This document shows, piece after piece, positions 47,101-56,300 of a stretch of DNA of 64,000 bases. The translations under genes were made by a program, and so were the position numbers. Positions within the stretch are counted from its first letter, which is position 1, and each line of letters starts with the position of its first letter. The notes under the pieces are model-generated. The model made no database searches, was not told the origin of the DNA, and was given only the letters and a program-made list of their open reading frames with translations. This DNA comes from Nautilus pompilius (Eukaryota > Mollusca > Cephalopoda > Nautilida > Nautilidae): the NCBI GenBank assembly GCA_018389105.1, contig JACATO010001081.1, positions 408,501-472,500 of the forward strand, given 5' to 3'.

Positions 47101-49951
47101 TTTATGAAGTCAGATCAGCTATTAAAAGCCACAGAAACAAAGTTAGAGTCTGAAGATGGCTGGGAAGATGCAGATGGCTGGGGAGAGATAGAAGTAAATC
47201 ACATTTTTTTCTTTCTTTTTTTTAAGATTATGGATATTTTTCTCTTCAGAAAACTATGTTCAGTTTTATGAATTTTTAAAAAATGTATTTGTTCATCATT
47301 TGGGAAAATTAATTTAAGCGATGGCTGAGTCATCAGTTCTTTAACGGAGATTTTGCAGTACTCTAAATTAAGTTAATAAAAGCATTTGAAATTTGTCAAG
47401 TGACCTGATCAGTTTTGAAATAAGGTAGGCTGGTCAGATTGCCTAGCTGGAATTTTAAACAAAGGGAGATTCTTACATCGGTGAACATAAACGATGAGCA
47501 GTGGTGGAAATTTGTTAAAGATACTCTGGTTTGTCTCTCAACCTAAGGATGTCCGGGATGGTTCTGCCATAGGCATCTCTGATTCTCAGAAGACAACTTT
47601 CAGCAGTACTGATGGATGGGATGACGAAAACTGGGGAAGTTTGGAAGCCAGCAAGGTAAATATACAAGTAAATGGCCAAGTTGTTTCTCTGCTGTTTCCT
47701 GAGACTTTTTTTAAAAAAAATTGGTTTGCACAGTTCTAGCTGCAATAAATTTAATTAAATTCTTCAGCACAACGATTTTTATGTTGCTGTTGACGACTTA
47801 AATTTTCTGAAAACTTTTGGGATTTTTTTTTTAATTAACTTCAAAAGTATGGTTTATTATTTGTATAGATTTATATCATCTACTTGCATTGTAGTTTTAT
47901 ATCTCATGTTGTTTTGTTTTCTGCATGATCATGACAGTGTGACTTTATCGTTGTTTGTTTAGTCTTGAATGAGTCACTATAATTGTTAATTTCAGACAGC
48001 GTCTTATTATATATATATATTTTTGTACATAACAATGTTAATAGACTGACTCTAAAGACTTGGATACTGGAAGCTGGGAGCAAGATGAATTTACATCAAC
48101 ACAGGATTGTGGGCTGCAGACAACCAGTAACTATAACTGGAATACCGGCAGCAGCTGCAAAACTGAGAATAACTTCTCTTCATTTCTCGAAGATTCACTA
48201 GCGGTGACTATGATTTTGTTTTAAATTTATGGAAGTACATTGATGTTTTTCTCTTTTTATTTTCTGTAGCTCAGAAGCAACCCTTTTCTTCTCCAATTTC
48301 TTTCAATGTCATCATTTAAAATGAGAAACTGTCTGGGAAAACATCTGAAATGGATAGGAGCCTACAAGTACAATAGAAATATAAAATATCTCATTAAGCA
48401 TGTCTAGTAAAAATAGTTTTGATGGATATATTGAGCAATTATTTATAGAGATATGAGATTAATCTTCCAGTGTGTGCTGCTGAGTATGGGCCAGAAACAT
48501 AGGCCATGTTTACTTGTAGCTTTACAGCAAATAGAACTTGATACTGTCACAGCCAAAATAATCACTTGCTATAACACAACACACAGCAGAATTTATCCCT
48601 TAACTAATGTCCTGTTAATAGGTTTTTAAACTGTGAAAATTTGTGTTTCTGTCTTTAATTTTTAATAGAACATCGACAGCAAATCCCCAGGTAGTGGAGC
48701 CATTGAAAAACCACATGCTGCTTCTAGAACATTGGCATCCCCATCACCTTGGGAAGGCACTTTCGAATGGGAAGGTGATAACTGGAGCCATCCTGATGAA
48801 AGTGGTAAATATTGAGATGCACCTGCTACAAAATTCATGGTTACAGATTTTTTAAATATATTAGATTATTTTTTTTTATTATTTTTTTGTCTGAAAATTA
48901 CTTTTTTGAAATATTTGGACTGTATTTTAAAAAAAATATGTATGAATCTAACTTTATTGCTTTTTACAATTTTGAATGGAATACACTTTTATTTTTAAAT
49001 AAGTTTGTGACGTGTGGCTGTTGATTTTTTTGATACAGTTCGATATTTTATGGGGATAGTCACAAATTCTTGGGGCCATAACTATTAGCAGTTTGTATGA
49101 ATGGAATTATTACCAACAGTTCTTTGTTGATAGTGATAGTATAAAGCAGATTGTACAGCATCCCTCTTCCCATAGAAGCCTTATTGTTGTTCTTGTCAAG
49201 CCCCATCATGACTTTCAAGGTTTAAGGACTTCACAACAGTGAGCCGGAAGAGGAAGATGTGGGGTAGTAAGCAGGATTGTAAAAGAAGAATGACTTCAAA
49301 GCATTTATCTTTTTATTTGTGTTGTTAAATTTAATTAAAAAAAAAAAAAACAGGATATCAAAGCAGTAATAATACAATCAGTTTTATTTCTTTAATGTTT
49401 ATGAGATCAGTCTAAAAAAACAATGTGGCCATTAAGCGCAGATATGCTAGCCAAGGGTGTTTCAGCAACTTTTAACTCTTTTGCTACCATACTGGTACAG
49501 TATTGAAATTATTTGCTGACTTTTGCTATTTGCATCTCATAGCCACTGGATTTGGGCATTACTTTATAGTGAATTAGGCTCTTGTAGGCAATATAAATAC
49601 AATATAAGCACGGTGTAAACTTATGCTCGAGGCAAACACTGTTTTGTTGAAAAGATGAAATACTGTTTAAGATTTCCTTACAAAACAGATGCATCCTGGG
49701 TGCAATAGTAATAAGGTTTTTGTAAGTGCATTTCTTTTATGAATTTGCCATTGTGGTGTACCCATTTGTTTGATATTATTAAAAAATATATTTTACAAAA
49801 CATTTAAGGTATTTCCAATGTGAAAACAACTAGAAGACCAACTAAAGAACGAGAAGAAAGAAGACTCCAGAGAGAAAAGGAACTGCAGGAGAAACGAGAT
49901 GCTCGCAAACGTGGGATAATGAAACTTGGAACAAAGAAAATTATCAAATAA
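24328..49951 (+). CDS. SCYL1: SCY1-like protein 1, N-terminal kinase-like pseudokinase (complete)
   Basis: SCYL1 is a catalytically dead kinase-fold protein with HEAT repeats. In animals it binds COPI coats and supports Golgi-to-ER traffic. Twenty coding exons join in phase to 825 codons including the stop (human: 808 residues). Exon 1 gives MWSFFSRDP, equivalent to human MWFFARDP. Exon 3 gives [18 protein letters not shown], exon 5 [20 protein letters not shown] and exon 6 [14 protein letters not shown]. The HRD and DFG motifs are replaced by HNN and LGG, as in all SCYL1 proteins, so no phosphotransfer is expected. HEAT repeats span exons 8-14. The C-terminal third is acidic and tryptophan-rich and ends in a basic coiled coil. 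Start: ATG at 24328, with A at -3 and an upstream in-frame stop. Confidence 0.97.
24442..27295. other. SCYL1 intron 1 (2.85 kb)
   Basis: The first ~800 bp continue the CpG-rich promoter zone, with GTT repeats, a G-run (24658-24667) and CT-rich tracts; the rest is AT-rich. First-intron enhancers would be expected here, but none can be identified by eye. Open frames at 24594-24906 and 24970-25245 are compositional. Confidence 0.55.
28851..29466. mobile_element. 616-bp pogo/Tigger-type non-autonomous element with TA duplication
   Basis: The left end is CAGTAAACTCTG (28851-28862) and the right end CAGAGTTTACTG (29455-29466), exact inverted repeats, each flanked by TA (28849-28850, 29467-29468). 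Just inside are AGCGGCAC and its near-match GTGGCAC in inverted orientation, and the right arm contains gatataatggcatc. CAG ends, a TA target and this style of arm are typical of pogo/Tigger elements. No transposase frame is left. It lies in SCYL1 intron 4. Confidence 0.75.
29860..31006 (-). pseudogene. Degenerate pogo/Tigger-like transposase relic
   Basis: Read on the minus strand, a start at 31006 gives [18 protein letters not shown] and then a helix-turn-helix-like stretch, [13 protein letters not shown], before stops. Further on, [12 protein letters not shown] contains the MDE motif around the first catalytic acid of pogo-type transposases. Near 30200-30170, [19 protein letters not shown] resembles the C-terminal W...V..SF.K.GI motif of the family. 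Several stops and frame changes separate these blocks, so the gene is dead. It lies about 400 bp from the 616-bp pogo-type MITE; whether the two are related is unknown. Confidence 0.65.
31858..33614. other. SCYL1 intron 5
   Basis: AT-rich intron. No clear element or exon was recognised. A minus-strand open frame at 32659-32904 is serine-rich and has no known domain. Confidence 0.5.
34030..34290 (+). repeat. tRNA-derived SINE copy 2
   Basis: The tRNA-like head has a box-A-like region around tggtataatgcggtagtcct and a box-B-like word gcttgaatctt. It is followed by the shared core ctcctacatctaaaaagtga and agagttctag (34150-34180). It lies in SCYL1 intron 6, in the same orientation as the other copies. 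Confidence 0.6.
35284..42627 (+). CDS. SCYL1: SCYL1 exons 8-14: HEAT-repeat region
   Basis: Exons: 8, 35284-35442; 9, 36253-36360; 10, 38098-38211; 11, 38435-38527; 12, 40114-40176; 13, 41324-41512; 14, 42552-42627. All are phase 0 except exon 14, which ends in phase 1. Diagnostic segments are [101 protein letters not shown] and [16 protein letters not shown]. In the family this alpha-solenoid is the scaffold for protein-protein contacts. Exon 11 has a TAAG acceptor. Confidence 0.95.
36095..36180 (+). repeat. tRNA-derived SINE copy 3 (head only)
   Basis: The piece gcagtgcggtagtccagtga and a degenerate box B (gggtttaataattg) match the heads of copies 1, 2 and 4. The shared downstream core is missing because the repeat stops near 36180, about 70 bp before SCYL1 exon 9. 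It is a truncated copy. Confidence 0.5.
36361..38097. other. SCYL1 intron 9 with an unexplained 88-codon minus-strand frame
   Basis: The minus strand at 37041-37304 is open for 87 residues (including [19 protein letters not shown] and [19 protein letters not shown]), with coding-like composition. No splice partners, promoter or known domain were recognised. It may be part of an old transposon or retrogene. The rest of the intron is AT-rich with CT-microsatellites near 36975 and 37830. Confidence 0.35.
38528..40113. other. SCYL1 intron 11
   Basis: AT-rich. The open frame at 38762-38986 has no recognisable domain. Nothing else is supported. Confidence 0.5.
41875..42230 (+). repeat. tRNA-derived SINE copy 4 (longest)
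   Basis: The head ggtggcccagtggactgtcg and an almost canonical B box, gagttcaaatccc, are followed by ctcccacatataaagatgaa and agagttctagtggggatttc. This core is shared with copies 1 and 2 and is best preserved here. It lies in SCYL1 intron 13. A further ~150 bp of possible tail has no counterpart that I could align in the shorter copies. Confidence 0.65.
42772..43194. repeat. 69-bp minisatellite (six copies) resembling a mariner 3' end
   Basis: Units start with TCACCACTCC-like words at 42778, 42847, 42916, 42985, 43054 and 43123, exactly 69 bp apart and almost identical; only the last is diverged. Because 69 is a multiple of 3, both strands stay open through the array, which creates 135- and 150-codon frames that are not genes. 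On the minus strand the unit reads [17 protein letters not shown], very like the C-terminus of mariner transposases. The words tggcagaagt and ttgtaatgg occur at the same spacing in the mariner relic at 61257-61290. Confidence 0.9.
43195..44859. other. SCYL1 intron 14, distal part, with unassigned GC-moderate sequence
   Basis: Between 43400 and 44340 the composition is less AT-rich than the flanks, and overlapping frames of 100-150 codons occur on the plus strand (43545-44009, 43643-43990). A plus-strand piece at 44160-44240 ([18 protein letters not shown]) vaguely recalls the GGGSVMVWG region of Tc1-type transposases. I could not establish a family, so it is an old mobile element at best. Confidence 0.35.
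44860..49951 (+). CDS. SCYL1: SCYL1 exons 15-20: acidic Trp-rich tail and basic C-terminus
   Basis: Exons: 15, 44860-44979; 16, 47039-47193; 17, 47548-47655; 18, 48045-48203; 19, 48669-48804; 20, 49809-49951 (stop TAA). Exon 15 carries the conserved [18 protein letters not shown]. Exons 16, 17 and 19 carry repeated short acidic-Trp motifs ([36 protein letters not shown]), also found in human SCYL1. Exon 20 is a basic coiled coil ([20 protein letters not shown]) ending KLGTKKIIK. The terminal RKLD that binds COPI in vertebrates is absent. Exons 17 and 20 have TAAG acceptors; the joins are supported by phase and by homology at both ends. Confidence 0.93.
45580..46640 (-). pseudogene. Degenerate Tc1-like transposon
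   Basis: On the minus strand the order of Tc1-type transposase motifs can be followed across frames. First comes a piece like [17 protein letters not shown], the family's S-D-E-S-x-F ... G-R-x-R-V-W. Next is [18 protein letters not shown], the family's Q-D-N-A-P-x-H region, then SLTLLIPPT (W-P-A-x-S-P-D-L-N-P) and [16 protein letters not shown]. Stops and shifts are frequent, so the element is dead. It lies in SCYL1 intron 15, antisense to the host gene, and is related to the fragment at 2530-3130. Inverted repeats could not be placed. Confidence 0.65.
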
Positions 49952-50240
49952 ATAAAATCTACAAACTCTTTGGAAAATGAAGTATTTATGTAGTATCAGA
50001 TATAATTTGAACATTACTAGGTAACTGTCTACATAGAAAGAAGAAAAGGTAGCCTTGCTCTCCTGGCACTGGTTTTTGTTTTTCCAGCATTGGGTCTGTT
50101 CTTTCCATATGGGATTTAGCTTTACAGGGGACTAAGGTGTAAACAGTACAGATAATTTTGTATATAATTTATGAATTAAAAAAAGCAAATTTCTAACGTT
50201 TGTGTTAAAGATCACAGAATTAAAAATAAAATTGTGACAG
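49952..50240 (+). terminator. SCYL1 3' UTR with candidate poly(A) signals
   Basis: AATAAA motifs occur directly after the stop (around 49951) and again near 50223-50229 (taaaaataaaattg). The second lies at a more usual distance for a short 3' UTR. Which one is used cannot be decided from sequence. Confidence 0.5.
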
Positions 50241-53200
50241 CTAAAGGTTTAGGTGAAAAATGCTTTCTTTTGATGTTTTTATTTGACTTTCTCTCTGCTG
50301 TAAACTTTTGTTAGAAAAAAAAACTAGATTTAAAATAAAAGGCAGGTGTAACTAGTAAGTTACATGCACCTTGTACACTCTCAAGCCTTACCTTTGGTGA
50401 GTTCTCAGGAAATAACAAGAACAGTATTTAAAAGTGCATAGTTTAAGAACTGCCATTTGCAAGAAGATAGACTTATAAAGCAGACTCAGCATCATGCATA
50501 CCAGCCAGAAGCCAGTGTAAAATTAAGCCAAACTCTGTGAGGCCACTGTCCAGATATATTTTGAATACTTCTTGCAGCAAACACGTATCTCTCCTTGATC
50601 CAAGAAGAAAAGCAACTGGTTAACTTAAACTTTGATGAAAGACCAATTGGGTTACTAAATCAGATCATATGCCTTTTACTTTCTTATCATTTTTTTTTTT
50701 ACTTTGACATCAAAACAAAGTTCTTCATTCAAATTCCTTGTACAAATTGGAGCCACAAATAGAGAAAACTCTGTCTTCCACCCATGAGTGATTTCAGAGA
50801 TTTTAAGGGCTTGCGTATAATGTCACCTCTGTGTCATCATTAGTAGCAGACAGATCTAGAAGAAACATTTCTTCAGAGAACAGATTTGCTATTACAGCCA
50901 ACAACAGCACACATGACATCCATCAGGCTCTGATGATTAATTTTGCAGGCAGCCATTTTTGATAAACCATTGAATTGTGAGGTGGTTGTAAACTTCTGAA
51001 TTACTATGTAGCATGGTCATGAAACACGTTCTCATAAAAGTGATTTTTATCTATTTTATTAGCAAAATGTTTTTGTTATGCCAATGATAAGTAAAAGGAA
51101 CAAGCCATCATCTGATAACTGAACTCAAATATACAACACATATATCAAAATTAAATTAAATATTGTTTAAAATTATTAATTTAAAATATATACAAATGTT
51201 TTAGCAAGCATAAGCATATGGGTATATAATGCAAAGTGGTCAAAACAATATCCTAATAAATTCTAATAGAATTAATTAAAATAACAATGGGCAAAAGTTA
51301 TTACAACTGGCAAAACTCAAGTACAAAAACAGATCAAATGATCAAAAACTATCCACAGCAGAGGATGTATGATTTTGTATTGCAGTATTTAGATCTAAAC
51401 ACCTGAAAGGTCCTCGAAAGCAGAGCAGAGTCTGTAGCTGCACTACCCCACTCAAAATGGGCCTTTGCATATCTGCCTATTTATTCCATGGTTTTAGATA
51501 CAATTAAAATCTCCAGTTAGCATTTAATTTGTTTGCAAAGTATGCATATTGGCTGAGTCAATTACATTTACGCCAGCAACAAATGTTCTTTTAGCACTGT
51601 GCAGAACGAAGTCACATCTTTGCAGTGAACCAAACAGACTCGACCATTTAATGGCTTAAGAAATCCATAAAGAGAAAACTGATTCTTTTCACTCTCTTGT
51701 TGTTGCCAAAGACTTTGTTTTTAAATCTGAATGCTGATTTAGCATCTTTGGATTGCATTTCTGCCAAATGTGACTTCTATGCTGTTTTATCTCTTTGATG
51801 AAAAATAAACTGTGATATTAAATGTATTTTGTTATCAGTTCTTTAAGTATTCTTTCTGCTTGCAGAAATATTTTAAAATCCCTCAATTATGCTAGGTGTC
51901 ATTCCTCTCTCCCCCAATAATAATAATTTCAGAGCCAGCCTTGCCATAGTATGTTGGAATGTAAATGGATCTAATGAGCACCTGTGATTTATCTGGTAAT
52001 TTAAACTAACTAGCACTTGCCCTTCATTATGACTGTAAAGGTGGATTTGGAATATGTATGTATATATATCAGTATTTCTATAGCATGTTTTCATCCACTG
52101 GTATCTAAACTAGAGCGTTTGCTGTGTCAATGTCTAAATTTATAAGCTATCTTTTTTGTTTCTGAAATGGAGCTGCTGCAAACAGAAGATAGCTACATGT
52201 TTGTTATTCTGTTCCAAATTAGTTATGAAGGATTTGGTCCTTCACGCATTCAGAGAAATTAAACTAAGCATTTTAATCATACTCTCAAATTCCAGAAATC
52301 ATTAACTCCAAAGATGTTAAAGTTTAGATCAGGGAAGGGTGTTTAAATTAGGTGACTGTGTCCATGTCTTTTTTTGTACTGCTGACAGGTCTGAAGCTCC
52401 AGAGTCATCAATCGTTTGGGGGATGAACTCAATATAGGTACAAATGTAGACTTAAAAAAAAAAAACACACACACAGCTTACATACAGAAGAGATGTGCAC
52501 AAGAATTATGTTGTTACTTCTGTATACCACCTAGGATGCATTTGCATTCCACTACCCTTCAGATCTCTATTACTTAGCACGGTATTTTTGTTAAGCCTTT
52601 GGGGCTATGAGACACAGTACCTTCCCCATTAATATAACCTTTTGTAATAGCAAATCCTTACATCAATTCAATCCCACATGTTTTACATACAAATGTGTGT
52701 TAACTAAATGCACAGCCAGTTCAGCACAAATTCTAACTAGTACTGGAGTGCAGATCCTCTCCAGGTGGTATAAGTAAGGTAAAAACTGATGTGGTCTAGA
52801 GAGAGGCGGTTGTATGTAGGAGGCATGAAGGTCCCGGCTACGAAGCGAAGAGCTCGTCGCTCATGAGATCTATTATAATTTATTGTCGTCAACAGGGGAC
52901 TGTCCCGAGACACCAACCCCAACCATGTACGTATATTTAAACTTCACAATCTCACTACCCGGCGGCTAACCTTTATTTTCCGTATTGCAACTAAGTGACC
53001 GATCGATTCAGAAGATTTCTGCATCTTACTGAAGCGAATTTGAATTGTCGAGGAGAACTGCAAAGCTAAAACATGAACGCACAGGATTTTCTCCTTTGAC
53101 ACTTATACCCGGGGAAGGAATCTGACTCTTCGCGTACGGTAATTAAATAAAGAGGAACCGTACAACGTGTGACACCGTTCGGAATCGAGCGGAAGTCAGC

Positions 53201-53378
53201 ACTTCGCCGGGTTTTTACTTACCCTGTTATACACAGTAATTCAGCATTAGTTATTGGCAGTTCTCGCAATAAATACGTTTTATTAATTTAAATGTCATTT
53301 TAATTAAAAAGTTCGTTGTTTTGTAGATGGGAAAGGCGCGGCTGCTGTCTACACCTTACATATCGTCCGTCGTAGAGG
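50241..53378. other. Intergenic region between SCYL1 and RRP36
   Basis: AT-rich, ordinary-looking sequence with no gene or mobile element that I recognise. Composition rises in GC and CpG from about 52800 to the RRP36 start, marking its promoter side. A 61-codon minus-strand frame (52737-52922, including RALRFVAGTFMPPTYNRLSL) looks coding-like but is unassigned. Confidence 0.5.
52950..53378 (+). promoter_or_regulatory. Likely RRP36 promoter and 5' UTR
   Basis: This CpG-containing stretch is immediately upstream of the RRP36 start. The in-frame TAG at 53373-53375, two codons before the ATG, fixes the start. No TATA box is evident at a fixed distance, and the transcription start is unknown. 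Confidence 0.45.
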
Positions 53379-56300
53379 ATGGAGGAGGAGGAGTCGTCGT
53401 CCATGGGTGAGACGCTGTTACTTTTAGCTGACGCGCTTATCTTGGAATCAGTCGGGAATTTTGTTTTTTTTTACGGGATCTTGGCATTTGGATTGTTCGG
53501 CATATTTCGAGGAAACGACTCCCCCCCCCCCCGGTATGGCTTCGCACGGCCGTCTGAAAGAGGTCTCTCGGGGAGAGGGGTCTGTGTCGCAGTCGGTAGT
53601 AGCCGATGAGGAAGATGACAGAGCTGCCAAAAGCCGCCCACTAAGTTACCTTAGACTCCGGCCGTTATTGCCTTCTCGAGTCGCATGATGACATAGGAGG
53701 ACAGGTATCTGTGTCCAAGACGCCCCCCCCCCCACCCCCACACACACACAACTCCATCGGCAACAACTTCTGAAAACCATTATCTCGGAGAACGATATCC
53801 GGAATACTACACCACCACCACCACCATCACCAACCCCCACCCCCAGGACAGTTACATGGAACATCAGACCAACAATACAGTTTCTGAGGTTGAATCCCCG
53901 TCTGTTGGGAGGGACCATGAGAGAGTGGCACTCTGAAACGCCTGGGAGGGTAGAACCAGTAAGCAAGCAGGTGGCTTGATCTGTAGCTCAACCACCAGGC
54001 GAGGCTTCATATTAAAAACACTTTTCTTTAGCAACAGAATGTAGATGTCAAAGGAATACTTTTCTTTAACAAGCGGTTAGTAACAATTTCAGAAAACTGC
54101 ATCCAGAAAATATTTTCTTTACTTACCCAACGCATTCTTCCTTCCGTGCTGCATTAGTCAAACTAAACTGAAATTAATTATTTTCTTATGAAGAACACCA
54201 CATTATTATTTTTTCTAACATTTTTATATTGTATTATTTACAAGGGCTATATTTAAAGCTCTATTTACAGCAGCTTTTTAATCTACTGTATTTTCTTAAA
54301 TTGTAGAGCTCTCATCAGTGTCTTTTGCAGAACTAAAACGCTTGAGAGAGCACTTAGGAACTAAAAAGTAAGTATTAGAAACTCACAAACCTTTTACCTA
54401 AGTCGTATTGTTTTTTTCATGATGGAATGTTAGCAAACTAAATTATTTGATTTTTGTCTTGGTTTGATGTTTGTAGAAAACATTACATATTTCTATTTCA
54501 GAGGAGGTATTTTGAATTTTGTAATACCACTACTTATGGTGTTCAGTTTATTTTTCTTGATGTTTGAATTTAAGAATTTGAAGTCCTTTCCTAACTAATA
54601 CATTTTAGAATAACATAAGTTTGAAGAAATTTTATTCATCACATTAAATAAGAGCTCTGTGGTTTCTCTAATCATCTTTATTTAACATTAGCAGTAAGGG
54701 ATTTGGATTTGTTTCATGTAAAGCCTGCCTTGATGATGACAACAAAAAGGCAAATCCATGATTAAGTTCACCAATTAAAAAAAAAAAAATTTCTTTTTAT
54801 TATGCCTTTGAAATGATTTGTCTGTAATTTCTAATTTTTATATTGAATAAGGTTTCAGGATATAAAAATACATGAGCTCATGTGCATCCTTTTTTTTTTT
54901 TTTTCATTGAAATTCTACAATACAATCTTACCCTCATTTTAGATAATCTCTTGAATACTTTTTTCTTTATACATATTATCGTTTGGAATATATTTGGCAT
55001 TTCCAATGATTATTTTACAAACAAAATATCACCAACTAACTGCACAGCTTAATTATTATTACACAAGTATATTCATATAAAGCACACAACAGAAGATCGT
55101 TAAAGTTTTCACATTTTGTTATAAAGTTGGCAAAAATAGAAATGCTTTTTAAATTCTCCTTTTAGTGTCAACCCTTTCTCAAAATCAATGGGCATTGGTA
55201 GGTAGATATACCAACAGGAAAATAATATTATTGAAATCTGAAATGAGTAACATGAAAAACAGTGTGACACAAATAATGTTTGTGCATACCTACAATCCTA
55301 ACATGAATGATTTATTATGTTTATTGATTCCATTGCCAAGGGTTATGTCTATATATTTGGGAGTGATATCCCATGATTGCTAGTTTATTGCTAATGTTTG
55401 ATGTTTGTACATGGTTTGAATCCACAACATAGCAAAAATCTTCAACAGAAAAATCAACTGACATTGCATTAAGTTAACAAGGTTTTATAATAATTGAATA
55501 TCTACAGAATATAATTTTAGCCTTCTACACAAGATAAGATTTAATATGATTTACATAAATTATATTCTAACAATGATGGAAGTCTTTGTTTTCAGAAGAA
55601 AAAAAATTGTAACTTAAATTAAGATCATCTTTTATAGTATTAAATTATTATATACATTTCATTTTATTTATATATACTGCTGTTTAATATTTTATAATTT
55701 TAATAATTGGAGAGGGGAATTTTGCTGCTTTAAACAAACAAGATTCCACAGAATGATACTGTCTGGTGCTGAACAGCAGTTTTGCTTTTGCCAGGGGCTT
55801 GAAACAGAAAGGAAGCTTGATCAGTATAAAGAAAAGATGGCTGCGGCATCAAGGGCATCTCAGAAGAAACAAAGTGATAAGCTGACATCTCTGCCATAGC
55901 ATATGCAGAAAAGCATGTTAAAGAAGCAGAGAGAAGAGACAAATCATTGCATTACTAAGCATCATCAGAAAAACAAACAAAGGATGTGGCTACAAAATAG
56001 TTGGTGACTTCAACAGTGCTTTTACTTTTGCAAAGACTATCACAAAGTAGGATGAACCCTGGAGTCCTTGGCATCAGAGTGCAATGTCTAATTTATTGTT
56101 TTTTTGATTAACTTTCTGCTGAAACTGAGTGGAAGCAAAAGGTTGAACCCAAAACCAGTCCTAACTCTTCTGCAAGAGACAGCTGTTACAGTTAGAAACT
56201 TCTGCTTGTGAGAAGATATCACCTGCCAAACTCCTTTTGCTTTAAAGGAGAGCCTCAAATTAGCATAAGAAAATCAAATATAGTTTCAACTACTATATTT

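Noticed and set aside
53461-53688. Longer alternative first exon for RRP36 (frame with many Pro and Arg)
   Set aside because: Its possible donors give the wrong phase for exon 2, whereas the 28-nt exon ending at 53406 has a strong donor, correct phase and an upstream in-frame stop.
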